A stretch of 64,000 bases of DNA, from the NCBI GenBank assembly GCA_030761205.1, contig JAULJL010000010.1, forward strand, positions 8,961,241 through 9,025,240. Reading direction: 5' to 3'. Source of the stretch: Fremontodendron californicum (lineage: Eukaryota > Streptophyta > Magnoliopsida > Malvales > Malvaceae). A program made the translations under genes and the position numbers. Each line of letters starts with the position of its first letter. The stretch's first letter is position 1. This document shows positions 33,515 through 47,069 of this stretch, one piece after another. A model generated the notes under the pieces. That model did no database searches. It saw nothing but the letters and a program-made list of their open reading frames with translations, and was not told the DNA's origin.

Positions 33515-36500
33515 GTAAGGATTCTGTGTTATATAACTCCTTGGAATTGGGTTAAGATAACATGAGTCAAAATCATGTAATGATACCTAACTTGAAATTG
33601 AGCTTGTAGACACTTAATTTTGTCCGGATCACTAAATTAGGTATGTTTTCTTCCTAAAGTGATGTTTCATAATGCAAAAAAGCTTTTCTCATCCTGCTGG
33701 CGGTACTCCGAGACTTAGTTTAAGAAAGCAGACATAAAAAGTCAATCTTGAAAAAGTCAACCCCGAAAAGGTCAACACCGAAAAGTAAACTATTGAAAAA
33801 GTCAACCCACTTTCAAAATCAAGATTCAAAGTTCAATTGAACAATAGTGAAAGAATTTTGATAATCCGAGGTCTACAACGAAAGATATGGATTCCAGAAG
33901 ATGGGTTACGGAGATTCAATAAAAAGAAAACCCTAGTTCAAAAAATTTGGAAAAAAGTACTTAAACGATCAAGTTGGTCGAAATTGGAGGTTCCAAATGA
34001 AAGATAATCAATGACTACGGGTAAGGGAGAGTCCATTTGGAGGCAAAACTGAAGGAAAAGTCAATTTGGAAGAAAACCAATAATTAGGGTTTTTGGTGGA
34101 TTTTAGTGAAATTGGGAAAATTGCAGAAATGGCCCGATTTGATAAAACTAAAGCCCCTAATTGATGAGGAGTGATTAAACAAGGATAGCCCAAGGCTCAG
34201 TTTGAAGTAATTCCAAGAAAAGAGCCGATTGGAGGAAAAATGAAAAAAGAGGAAATTCTCGATACTGAAAAAAAAGGAAAAATCAAATCGGAAGGGAATT
34301 TGATCGTAAAAATTGAGCTTTTTTAGACCAACTCCAATTCAATATATGACAAAGGCACAGAAAAAGAAAATCTGAAAATCGGACTTGTTTTGAGCAAAAC
34401 CGGGCTTTGGAGACAAAAGGGAAAATTTGGAAAATTCGCGAAAAAATTGCAAACGAGTTCCAAAATTTCTGAAAATTTGCAGATCTCATTCTAAAATCAT
34501 TTGGAAGAGATTGGGGAAAGAAAATCCGGATTCGGAGTTCGTTTGCAAAATGGTAAATTTCGGGCCCACTAAGTTGAAATTCAAGCAGATTAATCCCGAA
34601 AAAAATAGCAAATGAGCTCCAAAAATTATGAAAACTTCCAGATCTCATTTTTAAATTATTTGGAAGAGATTAGTGTAGAAAAATCTGGATTCGGGGTTCT
34701 TTTAGATAGTGATAAAAGTTCGGGTGCACAAGGGGCAATTTTGGAAGAAAAATCCGAAAAAATAGCAAATGGGCTCGAAAAATTTTAAAAACTTCCAGAA
34801 TTCAATTTTTTATTATTTTGGAAGTATTAAACAAATAAAATTTGGATTTGGAGTCCGTTTGCTATTTAATTAGGTTCGGGGGCCAAAAACGTCATTTTAT
34901 CGAAGAAACCGAAGAAGGCTTTTCTTGCAATGGAGATTGGGCTGGATTTTAAAAGGGCAATCGGCCAAACCCATGTTGGAGAGTGATTTTGCTAAGCCAT
35001 TGCATCCAAGGGCTAAGAGTGGATAGTAAGGTAGTTATTTTTTTTTATCAAGTCTTTGAAATTGTGACACATGGGCCAATGCATGGAGATGAATGATGTC
35101 ATATTTATGACATCATCTTCATAAAATCATATTTTAGGGGCTGATTATTCCAATCTGAGGGTGAGGATTTTACATAGATAGCATCTTGGATTAAAGGCCA
35201 TTGTAACAAAATTGGTTAAAAAAAAAAAAGAGACAACTTTCCTACACTAATAGGGGCATTCGGCCAAGGCATTTGGAGAAGCGAATTCAGATTTTTTTAG
35301 AGGTTTTTGAGAGCTGATTGAAGGCATCAGCTAGGGAGAAAAAGAAAAGAAAAATAAAGGAGGAAAAAGAGAGAAAAAAAGAAAGGTTTTGCTTACCACT
35401 TCTTGATTTGGAAAGCTAGAGCAAGGTAGCTATGTTCTTTCATGGTTTTCTCATACTTTGTTGACATGATTTTGCTATTTTGATTGTTATTTTCTTTTCT
35501 TTTATGAAATAAACTTGTTTTTTAAATATGTTCATGATACTTTCATAAATTCTCATGACATTTTAGGTCTAGGCCATCTTTGTATGGCCATGCAAATTCC
35601 CATGCATATTAGGTCTTAGATCATATTGGTATTGCCATGCATTGCTATGCTATTTAGGTCTTAGGTCACATTGATATTGCCATGCATTTTCATGTCCATT
35701 AAGTCTAGGACACATTTGCTTTATCATGCATCTCATGCATATTAGGTCTAGGAAACATTTATTGCCATGAAAACTCATGCTAGGCATTAGGTCATTTTGG
35801 ATTGCCATGCATTTCCTATGTCATTTAGGCCTTAGATCATGCATTTCATACATTAAATTTGTTTTTTATTCATGCATTTCATACCATGTCACTTGATTTT
35901 TGACTTAGGCCAATCAATGGCTAAAGTCAAGCTCACATGAGCATACTTGTGGAAAATTGAGAAGTTGTCAAGTTGATTTTTTTACCTTTGTGATTTTTTT
36001 ACTTAGGTAAGTCTTGTCTAATTTTTTTAGAAATTTTAGCTACTTTTTGTAGGTCCTCAAAAGATTCTCCAATATTTTTGTTTTGATTTTTGAATGAATT
36101 TATCAAAGGCATAAAAATGTGTTTTGGTAAAACAGCTTTTCACCCAGTGTTCTGACTTTCACGATTTTTCTGGGAAGTTATCCTTTGTCAAAAAATTAAG
36201 CCAACTTTTTCCCATAGAGTTTTACATGTTTTGAGTCTCCTGTATATTTTTTACATTTTTTTTGAAATTTTAAAAATAGGTTAAAAAATCACGCTTTAAA
36301 ACTGGACAGTAGAGTCAAATTTGAATTCAAGGGAAAAATAATTTTCTGTTTTGGCTAAGGCATTAAGAGAAGGCTGATTAAGAACCTTAGCTACTGTCCT
36401 AGGTTGATTTCTAAGTCATTTTAATCTTTAAAATGATTTTATAAAGCTTGGGTCAAGGGTGGTCAGGTCCGGGTTTTCAAAATTAGGAAAATAGAGCCAT

Positions 36501-39500
36501 TTTAAATGGGAATTTCGGCCATTGTCATTTTTTATCCAAGATTTTCAAAATTGTTTTTAAACCAATCAAAAAGCATTTTGATTTTAGAAAATTTAATTTG
36601 ATGTCTTTTCCTAAGGTAGTCGAATATCTTTTTAGGTATACGGATTTTCTTATTTAAAGGAAAAAATACACTTTCATACATTGCATTTTTCATGTTCATG
36701 CATACAATATAATATATGATTTTTTCTATGATAATTTCTATGGTATTGTAATTATTTTGATTTATATTTTATTGTGTTATATTGTTTGATATATGGTTGT
36801 GAATATTCTATGTTATCCTATGCTTTTTATTTAGTCATTTATTTTTGTCATATCATTTAGGATTTATTATGTTCATGCATTATTATTTTTATTTTCATGC
36901 ATATTCCATGATAACATTATTTTATATTACATATCATTTCATATCATTTTAATTATATCATTCATTTAGAATATATTATGTTACTTAGGACATATTATTT
37001 CATTTAGAATATATTATGTGACTTAGGACATATTATTTCATTTAGAATATTTTATGTTACTTAGGACATATTATTTCATTTAGAATATATTATGTCTGTC
37101 GCAACCTAAAAAATAACATAACAAGTCTCATCGCGAGACTTTATTATTTCGTTAAGCGTGACATTCAAAAACCCCCGAGGAAAAATCGACTTAATTCCTC
37201 TTGAAAAATAAAGGTTTTGAAAATGACCTCGTAAAAGACATGGAGTCGCCACCAATCTTTTTTAGCTAGGTGTGATCGACCACCTATTAAAACCGATTTT
37301 GTAAAATATTTTAAAATTAATTAAAACATTTTTAAAACCAATTTCAAGTCTGCGTTAGAAAATCAGAGAAAATCGAAGAATCGGGTTCGGGACTCAGTTA
37401 CGTGCGGGGAAGGATTAGCACCCCCACAACGCCCGTATAAAACGGTACCTTATTAATCGTGTATTATCTCAAGTCTCGATAAAAAATTCAGTTTTAAATT
37501 TGGTATTTTAAATTAATCCCCAATTTAAAGAAAAATAATACCATATTTTAATTGAAAGTGATCCGAAATTTATTAATTCAAAATTTTTCTATATTCCCCA
37601 ACAAACGTGGCAAAATATAGAAATTTTTATTAACTTGGAAATTTTTTCGAATCATTCTCGTTTTAAAGAAGATATTCCGTTATTAATGATAATTGATAAT
37701 ATCCTCCCCATCAAACCCGACAGAACTCATGAATTATTTAACTCGGGAATATCTTTATTTTATTGAAAATCAGTATCTTTTTCAAAACATTTTAAAAAAA
37801 TATGAATATGAATATGTGTGACATAAATAAAATGACATAGCAAAATCTAGATAATTTAATGCAACCTAAATGGTATGACATAATTCAAATGGCATAGCAT
37901 ATTCTAAATGAAATGAAATGAAATGATTTAAATAACATAATATTCTAAATGAAATGAAATATTCTAAATGAAATGGAATGTCCTAAATGACATAATATAT
38001 TCTATATGAAAGGAAATAACCTAAATAACATGGTATATTCTAAATGAAATAAAATGATTTAAATGACATAGCAAATGTAAATGATGTGGCATATTTTAAA
38101 TGAAATGGCATATTCTAAATAATATAATCTAAATGACATGGAATATAATCTAAGTGACATGAAACATAAAATAATGCTATCATGAAATATGCATGAAAAT
38201 AAAATAAAAAAAGTAATACATGAACATAGTATATGCTAAATAATGTGACAAAAATAATTGACTAAATAAAAAGTATAGGATAGCATCAAATATTTAAAAA
38301 TCATATAACAAACAATAATCATCATAAAAAGTGAATCAAAATAATAATAATACCATAGAAAAATATCATAGCAAAAATCACATATTAAATAAAATGCATG
38401 AACCTGGAAAATGCAATGCATGAAAATGTATTTTTTTCCTCTAAATAAAGAAATCCATATATCTAAAAAGATATCCGGCTACCTTAGAAAAATATGTCAA
38501 ATTAAATTTTCTAAACAAAAAAATAAAACTTTGTGATTGTTTGAAAACAATTTTGAAGAAAAACTTGCATGAAGATTAAAACCCTAACCAAGCTCTTTAA
38601 AAATGGCCCTAATTTTCTAAGTTTAAAATCCCGGACTTGACCATCCTTAACCCGAGATTTATAAAATTATTTTTGAAGTTTAAAAAGACTTAGAAACTAC
38701 CCTAAGACAGTAACTAAAGTTTCTAACCAACCCCCTCTAAATGACTTCACCAAAATAGGAAAATGATTTTCCCTTAAGTTCAAATCTGACTCTACTGTCC
38801 AGTTTTAAAACACAATTTTTTAACCTATTTTTAAAAATTTAAAAAACTCTAAAAATAATACTGGAGATTCAGAACATGTAAAACTACACGAGAAAAAATT
38901 GGCTTAATTTTTTGATTAAAGATGAAGTCCCAGAAAAATTGGAAAAGTTCGAGTACTGGATGAAAAACTGTTTTGTCAAAACACATTTTTTTGCCTTTGA
39001 TAAGATCATTTAAAAATCAAAGTAAAAATGTTGGGGACTCTCCTAAATACTTACAAACAGTAGCTAAAACACTTAAAAATCTTGGACTAAAGTTGGCTAA
39101 GTAAAAAAAATCACAAAGGTAGAATAATCAATTTAACAACTCTTTAATTTTTCATAAGTATGCTCAAGTGAACATAACTTTGAGCCATTGATTTCCCTAA
39201 GTCATAAATCATGTGACATGACATGAAATGCATGAACATACAGCAAATATGATGTATGAAATGTATGATTTATAACCTAAATGACATGAAAATGCATGGC
39301 ATAGTAAATATGGTCTAGACCTAAAATGAGCTTACATGGCATTTAATGCAACTTAGGTCTAAAATGCATGAAATGCATGGCAATGTAAGCAAACCCTAGA
39401 CCTAAAGAATGCATGGCAATAACATAAACACATAACATTCTAAACTAAAATACACAAAAACAAAGCATGGAAATGCAAACAAGTCAACAAACAAGATGAA

Positions 39501-41689
39501 AATGCACATGCAAAGCAAAGAGAGGGAGGGTAGCCGAATGCTCCTAAGCCTAAATGAGTATGGCATTTTCACAAACATATAACATACTAACATACAAGAT
39601 ACATAAACTTATGGCATGGAAATGCAAACCTATTTGTCGCAACCTAAAAAATAACAAGTCTCATCGCAAGACTTTATTATTCGTTAAGCGTGACATTAAA
39701 AAAAACCGAGAAAAAGTCGACTTAATTTCTCTAGAAAAATGAAAGTTTTGAAAATGACCTTGAAAAAGACATGGAGTCGCCACCAATCATTTTTAGCTAG
39801 GTGTGATAGGCCACCTATTAAAACCGGTTTTATAAAATATTTTAAAAATTAATTAAAACATTTTTAAAACCAATTTCAAGTCTGCGCTTTAAACCAGAGA
39901 AATCAAAGAAACGAGTTCGGGACTCGGTTACGTGCGGGGAAGGATTAGCACCCCCACAACGCCCGTATAAAACAGTACCTTATTAATCGTGTGTTATCTC
40001 AAGTCTCGGTAAAAAATTGGTTTTAAATTTAGTATTTCAAGTTAATTCCCAATTTAAAGAAAAATAATTTCATTTTTAATTGAAAATGATCCGGAATTTA
40101 TAAATTCAAAATTTTCCTATATTCCCCAACAAACGTGGCAAAATATAGAAATTTTTATTAATTGGAAAACTTTCCGAATCATTATCATTTTAAAGAAGAT
40201 ATTCCGTTATTAATGATAATTGATGATATCCTCCCCAGCAAACCCGGCAGAGAACTCATGAATTATTTTAACTCGGGAATATCTTTATTTTATTGAAAAT
40301 TATTATCTTTTTTGAAAACATTTAAAAGAAATGAATATGTATATGCATGACATAAATAAAATGACATAGCAAAATCTAAATAATATAATGCAATCTGAAT
40401 GATATGATATAATTTAAGTGCCTTAGCATAATCTAAATGAAATGAAATATCCTAAGTTATATGATATATTCTAAATGAAATGAAATAACCTAGGTAACAT
40501 AATATATTCTATATGAAATGTAATGACCTAAGTAACATAATATATTCTATATGAAATAATTGGAATGACATGGCAAATATGAATGATCTGGCATATAATT
40601 TAAATGACATGGAATATAAAATAATGCTATCATATAATATGCATGGAAATAAAAATGAAAATAATAATGCATGAACATAGTATATGCTAAATAATATAAC
40701 AAAAAATAACTAAATAAAAAACATAGGATATCATGAAATATTCAAAACCATATAATAAAATAATATAACATCAAAATAATATAAATCAAAATAATAACAA
40801 TACCATAGAAATTATCATAGCAAAACAAAAAAAATCACATATTATATAAAATGCATGAATATGGAAAATGCAATGCATGAAAATGTATTTTTTCCTTTAA
40901 TTAAGGAAATCCGTATATCTAAAAAGATATCCGGCTACCTTAGGAAAATATATCAAATTAAATATTCTAAAACCAAAATATTTTGTGATTGTTTGAAAAC
41001 AATTTTCAAAAGCTTAGATTAAAAGTAAAAACTTGGCTAAACCCTTTTTTAAATGGCTCTAATTTCCTAGGTTTAAAATCCCGGACTTGACCACCCTTAA
41101 CCCGAGACTTAAAAAATCATTTTTAGAGTTTAGAAAGGCTCAGAAATTACCCTAAGTCAGTAGCTAAACTTCCTGATCAGCCCCCTCTAAGTAACTTAAC
41201 CAAAACAGAAAAATGATTTTCCTTCAAATTCAATTCTGACTCCACTGTCCAGTTTTAAGCCACGATTTTTTATCCTATTTTTAGAAATTCAAAAAAATCT
41301 AAAAAAATACTGGAGACTCAGGACATGTAAAACTACACGATAAAAAATTAGCTTAATTTTTTTATTAAAGATGACTGCCCAAAAAAGTCGAGAAAGTACG
41401 AGTACTGGGTGAAAAAACTGTTTTGCCAAAACACATTTTTGTCTTTGATAAAATCATTTAAAAAATCAAAGTAAAAATATTTAAGACTCACAAAATGACT
41501 CACAAACAGTAGCTAGGACTTTTAAAAAGTTAGAGAAAAATTGGCTAAGTAAAAAAAAATCACAAAGGTAGAATAATCAATTTGACAAACCTTAATTTTC
41601 TACAAGTATGCTCAAGAGAGCATGACTTTGAACCATTAATTGGTCTAAGTCATCAGTCAAGTGGCATGGATATGAAATGCATGAATAAA

Positions 41690-42060
41690 CAGCAAATTAA
41701 ATGCATGAAATGCTTGACCTAATGCCTAAACGATATAGAAAATACGCATGGAATAAAAGATGACCTAATGCCCAAATGACATGGCATAAGATGACATGAC
41801 ATGTGAATGAAATCGACATGACAAGCAAGATGACATGGCATATGGATGGCATAAAAATGACATGGCATGTGACAAGGCATAAGATGACATGGCATATGAA
41901 TGAAATCGACATGGCAAGCAAGATGACATGGCATATGGATGACATAAATGACATGGCATAAGATGATATAGAATGTGAATGAAATCTACATGACAAGCAA
42001 GATGACATGGCATATGGATGACATAAGATGACATGGCAAATGACATGACATGTGAAATGA
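41690..42060 (-). repeat. CATG-type array in unit C
   Basis: Words such as GATGACATGGCATATGGATG and GAATGAAATCGACATGGCAA recur with a period near 60-80 bp. It is the complement of the array in D. Open frames through it are repeat artefacts. A copy of the block with CCGGCAGACCCGGCAAAA flanks it at 42100-42260 and a related block lies at 40100-40270. Confidence 0.85.
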
Positions 42061-42588
42061 CTTAAGAATGACTCGGAGTTTATTAATACCAAAATCTTTT
42101 CATGTTCCCCGGCAGACCCGGCAAAACAGAGAAAGATTTATTTATTTCAAAATTTTCGGACTCATCTTATTTTAGAAAAGGGTAGTCCTTCGTTAATAAT
42201 TAATGATAATCTCTCCGACAGACCCAGCAGAGAAAACCATGAATTATTGAACTCAAGAATATTTCCTTATTTATTAAATTGTTATGAATATGCAAAATGA
42301 CATTAAGACATGCACCACAATAGACCATGTTCAAGGCAAGCAACGTTAGCCGTATAAGAGTAAATTATCAAACACCAAATATACACCATAATATACTATA
42401 TTCAAAGCAAGCACAATAAACATAAAAAATAAAAGTACAAAATAAAAATACAAAAAATAAATAAAATAAAATAAAATAAAAGAATATTACCTTGTGCTTG
42501 TCCCCTTCACAAAAACCATTTCCTATTTTTCCATTCAAGATTCTCTTTTTTGTTTGGTTTCCCAAAGCTACCAAAATTGCTTCTACCA

Positions 42589-42770
42589 GTTCTGGGACCT
42601 TATAGCATGCAAGTCGAAGTTCTAGACCAGCAGCCCTATGTACGGCTCCATCTGCGCCATCATCTCCAAGCATAATCTGATTTGCAGGATTGACAATAGC
42701 ATCGGAGGAGCCACCAACAAACCACTAAGTAATGTCACCTTTGTTGATTACAAGCTTACTAGTTTTCAGA
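42589..42770 (-). pseudogene. Macro-domain protein fragment captured in unit C
   Basis: Minus strand reads KLVINKGDIT, a stop, WFVGGSSDAIVNPAN, then MLGDDGADGAVHRAAG and ACYKVPE. These are the ADP-ribose-binding start of plant Appr-1''-p-processing (macro) proteins: GDIT and the SSDAIVNPAN with the following GGGADGAIHRAAG loop, here with GDDGADGA. Only about a quarter of the domain is present. It follows the PDI fragment directly, and the downstream reading (VEAILVALGNQTKKR) is not recognised. A stop and truncation make it non-functional. Native members bind or hydrolyse ADP-ribose derivatives. Confidence 0.8.
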
Positions 42771-42794
42771 CAACTTGAAATGACCATCTTCTCT

Positions 42795-44354
42795 CCCAGT
42801 TGCTGATGCCATTTTTGAAGACCTCGTCAAGAATGTGCTGCAACTGCTCAATTTCCTTCTTGGGATAATCAGCACCTTTCTCCAAACAGCTTTTAGCAGC
42901 TTCCAAGTATATCTTTCCATACCTCACAGTGGAACCTTAAGCTTCTCAACTTCCACTTCAATCATAGAAAAGACTACTTTCTTATCATCACTGCTAGCAA
43001 CCACAAACTCCTTCACCAATGCATCCAAACTTGACAAAATACCATTCTTTGAAATTAACTACCCTTTTACACCACGACTGATGCAACACTTCTCATTGAT
43101 GAAAGTAACAAAGTCATCCAAATCCCTGCCATCATTATAGTCTTTACCAGCTTTGTTGCCCTTTTCATAGATAGGAGCAAGGTTTTGCAAGGGCCATACC
43201 AAGGAGCATAAAACTGAGCCAACACATATTTGGTCTCGTCAAAGCCAACCTCATTAAAATTATCAGCATTTAGCACTGCAACATTGGATGGCACAGTGGC
43301 TATCTTCACATTGGTCCTTCCTTCAATATTCACAAACTCAGTATGGGCCTCTGCGGTGCGTGGTCCTTCATACTTTTTAGGTTCCAAAGAGCCTTTAGGA
43401 AACCACTGAATAGTTGGGTAGCCTTGAACACCAATATTTGCTGCATACACTCTTACGCTAGTCACTATCAACCTTTCCCATCAAGATAGATTTAGCCTTC
43501 TTGAAACTCGCCTTAAGCTGTTCATACTCGGGAGCTAGCTTCTTACGTGTTCACACCAAGGAGCATAGAACTCGACGAGAGCTCCTCTGTCTTTACCAAC
43601 TTCCTTGTCGAAGTTTTCTTCGGTTAGTAGATCATTTATAAGTAAAATAGTGTATAACAACTGTAAATGATCACGACTCATGTGAATTTTTTTTGTAAAG
43701 TAAACTGAATTCTTTGTAAAAAAAAAAAAAGCAAAATCCATTTCAAACTAGAAGGTTTCTCTTTCTCAAACTAGCTAGCCCAGATTACCGAACTCCTATT
43801 GCCTATGGTGAATAATCCATTTCTCATCCAATAGTGATGGACTGACTTTCCATGCCCAGATTACCAAAATCAAATGAGACCAGTTTGAGAAACCTCGGTG
43901 GTGGGGGGCTGAAATTTGCATGGTTTTGCCAACTAGCTCTGCTTATTATTGCTTGGATCATATCATACCCTTACTTCCATGACTAACATGCAGTAGCAGA
44001 GATTTGACCTTTGTAGGGTTAATAATTTGTCTGGTTTTCTTTGACAAAGCATATCCAATCATTCTTCCTAGCCCCCACAGATGTTGCATATCTGCAACCC
44101 CATACAATTAGTCCAACCAAATTAATCTTCAATGATCAGAAATCATGGCTGATCAACAAAACCAACAGCATCCACCAAGCTGGATTTTAATGTTCTGTAA
44201 GCAATTGATGCAACTACAATTTATGTGGGGATCATATGTCAGAATTGATTGGATGAAACAGTTTTTCCTCCTTTTTTTTTATGTCGGCCGCCATGGCTGA
44301 TGCCAATAACAAGGACAAGGTTCCAAAGGATAACTAGATCTGAGATTTCTCCAT
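42795..44354 (-). pseudogene. PDIL2-1-type protein disulfide isomerase, rearranged copy in unit C
   Basis: Minus strand: signal-peptide segment MEKSQI, stop, LSFGTLSLLLASAMAAD (44354-44284); then, after about 0.64 kb of unrecognised sequence, LLTEENFDKEVGKDRGALVE and FYAPWCEH (from about 43640); KLAPEYEQLKASFKKAKSI; GVQGYPTIQWFPKGSLEP; NADNFNEVGFDETKYVLAQ and FYAPWYGPCK; an internal deletion; GRDLDDFVTFINEK; and the C-terminal ERp29-like part (SLDALVKEFVVASSDDKK, near 43000). Both CGHC active sites are lost (CEHV, YGPC), with several stops and frameshifts. Parts normally split by introns are joined, so the copy came from spliced RNA; the 0.64-kb gap may be a retained first intron or a later insertion. 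Native PDIL2-1 folds secretory proteins in the ER. Confidence 0.9.
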
Positions 44355-44394
44355 TTTCTTTTCTTCTTTTTTTTTGTATGTAGCTTCCTCATTG

Positions 44395-44850
44395 ACGTTG
44401 CTAGCTGCCTTTCCTTCTCTAACTAGCTTTTTCCTTTCCTCTTCAGCAAGCCGGTACTAACCATATCCAATTGGTTCACAACCTAGACGGAACTCTCCTA
44501 CTATGAAAGACTAGCGTCTTTTTCATCCCAATAAGCTGAGCCTTGTGAAGGACCTCTCGGTCCTTCCCTGTGGCCTTCTAGTATTCTTGGTTTATGGCCC
44601 TATTCGTTCTTCCTCCATTCCCATACTTTTTATCCAATAAACTAAAGAAATACCATACCTTGTCTCTGGTTTTCAATCTTGACTTGTCTAAAAGGTGCCA
44701 AGGTTCATGTTTGTAAATATCAACTTCAGCAATAGCATTAAACCTAACAGGCTTGATTGAAACCTTCATTCTCAAATAATAGCTAACCAACTCTTCATCT
44801 GTTGGGTGAAATCTAAACCCAGGTGCTCATCCCGTCGCTGAATCACCCAT
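44395..44850 (-). pseudogene. NAC transcription-factor fragment captured in unit C
   Basis: Starts at an ATG (44850) with MGDSATG, a stop, APGFRFHPTDEELVSYYLR, and continues IAEVDIYKHEPW, DKSRLKTRDKVWYFFSLLDK, YGNGGRTNRA, stop, KATGKDREV, GMKKTLVFHS, then a frame change and TNW...YRLAEEE. These are NAC subdomains A to E in order, roughly 150 residues. No intron separates EPW from the following DKSRLKTRD, where NAC genes usually have one, so the source was spliced RNA. The 5' UTR seems included. The fragment runs straight into the PDI leader around 44375-44400. Stops in subdomains A and D preclude function. Confidence 0.88.
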
Positions 44851-44983
44851 TTTCGACGCCGCCGCCGTTGGTGCTGGAACTACAAAATTTTCACGACCAA
44901 GAGTTTCGATTGCAAGAAGTTTCACATTTTCTTTTTCTTCTTTCTTTTTTTGTGAGCCTCTTTTTCTTTTTTATTCTCCTTTT

Positions 44984-44991
44984 TTTATATA
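44984..44991 (-). promoter_or_regulatory. TATA box candidate of LTR unit C
   Basis: Minus strand TATATAAA in CGGCTGTATATAAAAAAAGG, about 135 bases upstream of the NAC start codon. It would place transcription start just before the captured genes. Function is inferred. Confidence 0.45.
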
Positions 44992-47069
44992 CAGCCGCAA
45001 GCTCCCTTCCAAAAATACCAGCCTTCATCCCAAAAAACCCAAAGCTTTCCTTTTTTTCTTTTAGCTTTCAGCCCTCATGAAAAAAAACCAAAGCTTTCAT
45101 TTTTTTTTTTTGCTTTAGCCATCATTCTCCATTTTTTCTAAAATAATCGGGCCCCCCTTTTTTTTACTCAAGTGATCCATCTATAACTCAATTCCTAACC
45201 TAAAAAAATGGGTAATGTTTAAGTTGCCCTTCTTTTATTCTTTCAAGTCTTTTTTTATTGTTTCAAATATTTTTATTTTAAAAATCTATTAAAGCTCAAG
45301 ATTAAACTTTTTCACCTCGGGTTTAAATTGAATTTTAAAATTGATAATTTTACGGTTCGATTTTATTTGAATAATTAAAGCTAAAAAATTATATATAATT
45401 TAGAATTTTCTTTTTTCTTTTTTTTTTTAAAAAAAAAATCTAAAATCGCGACCATGACCGTGACTTTTACAAAAATATTAAACCCGAGAAGAGGACAAAT
45501 CGAAATTGATTTTAAAAAAGCCCTGACAAAATTAGGTGTCTACACTATCAACTAACATGATGAAAATGCACATACAAAGAATATGAAGTGGAGGAGGCCG
45601 AATGGTCTTATGACAAAAATATAAAATGCAAACATGGCAACATACAAGGTATGATACATGAAAACAAAAGGAAATAAATATAAAAGCAAATATAGCATAA
45701 AAATGTAAAGAACATAATCAAAATAAGCATAGACATGCAAAGAAAATAATAAGAAAAACTAGTAAACAAAAACAAGGAAAGTTAAGCTCCATAGTTGGTA
45801 CAAAAAGGGCATAGCCTCTCCCCTAACCATAATCACTTGGTCTTGCCAAGATAAAAAAATCAGAAAATAAACCATGCAAATCAACAAAATAGAGGTGAGC
45901 TTCATGGTTGGTAAAAATGGGCATAGCCTCTCCCTTAACCATGGTCACTTGATATGTATCAAGATCATGTAGCCATTTCAACCTCTTTTGCTTCATTTTT
46001 TGTAAAAAATCATAACATTAAATACTTAAATAAACCTTCCAAAAATCATTTTTCCCACAACAACATGCAAAGAAGAAAAAAAAGAAAAATCAAGGCAAGC
46101 ATTCATGTCAAATTCGGCCAAGCTAAAACCTTGTAAAAAAAATTGCTTTCAACCATTTTTGATGAAGAAGAAAATATGAAAACTTAAGTAAACCTTTTAA
46201 AACTTTGATTTTTATGAGAAATGTAGTAGGAAAACAAAATTGAAAATCAAGAAATCAACATGAAAAGCAAGAAGAAAACCATGCTAGAGCTAGGTAGAAA
46301 TGACTACCTTCAAGCTCTTCTTAGAAAACCTTTCTTTCTTTTCTTTCAAAAACCTATTCTTTTCTAAATTAGCTACTGCCCTCTCTCATCAAATGAACTA
46401 GCCTATATGGAAGAAACAAAAATCCCCCCTTTCCTTTCCTCTTGGCCGGTTGGCATCCTTACCCTTGGATGATTTTTGCACTTTTTCTCCTCCAATTTTG
46501 GCCCTTAGATTAGGATTCTTTCATGACAACATAAAAATGTCATATTGCCAATTGATAGCAGCCCTTAAGATGTGTACTCAGCCCTTCTAATAACCTCAGC
46601 CCTTAGATGAAATAAGGATATATCCCATGCTCTCCTTTGCTTGACCGAATAAACCTCTACCTTTGGATGAGTTGTGCTCATCTTTCTTCTTCCATTCTTG
46701 GCCATTGGATGAGGGTTCTTTCATGAAAAATAAAAATGTCATCTAGGCCTTTAATTCCAGCCCTTAAAATGTGTATTCAACTTTTCTACAAGGCACCTAA
46801 GCCATTGGATAAAGGGGGGACCATTTGCAAGGTACGAGTGGAAGCATTTTGAGCTTGATAGTGACTAAGGAATTAAATTGATCAAGCTTCCTTCTTCTCC
46901 TCTATACTGGCTGACCAAGGGAGGAATTATCTCAGCAATTCCTACATCTTTCATATTTTTCTTAATTACAGATTGGCCCCTTTCAGTTTCTTCGGTAAAA
47001 TGACTTTTTTGACCCCCGAACCTAAATAAATAGCAAACGGACTCCAAATTCAAATTTTCTTTTTCAATA

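Larger units (their letters stand above)
39635..45544 (-). mobile_element. LTR unit C, inserted in B, carrying three host-gene fragments
   Basis: Minus strand starts TGTAGACACCTAATTTTG (at 45544) and ends GGTTGCGACA (at 39635). Flanks CTATT (39630-39634) and CTATC (45545-45549) are a target duplication with one change. The 3' half (39635 to about 42330) is ordinary family LTR sequence: the GCACCCCCACAACGCCCG block at 39950, GGAGGATATC near 40228, CATG arrays. The first roughly 20 bases also match the family, but most of 45520-42340 is not LTR-like. It holds an AT-rich leader with a TATA box and then, all in the same direction, NAC, PDIL2-1 and macro-domain sequences. There is no second LTR copy, so the foreign block appears to lie within the LTR itself. 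Confidence 0.8.

Noticed and set aside
39635..42330. A CRISPR-like or satellite array
   Set aside because: Units vary in length and sequence and are not separated by unique spacers. It belongs to the LTR family.
44282..44340. Plus-strand ATG with MSAAMADANNKDKVPKDN
   Set aside because: It is the complement of the PDI signal-peptide segment, which matches its family much better on the minus strand.
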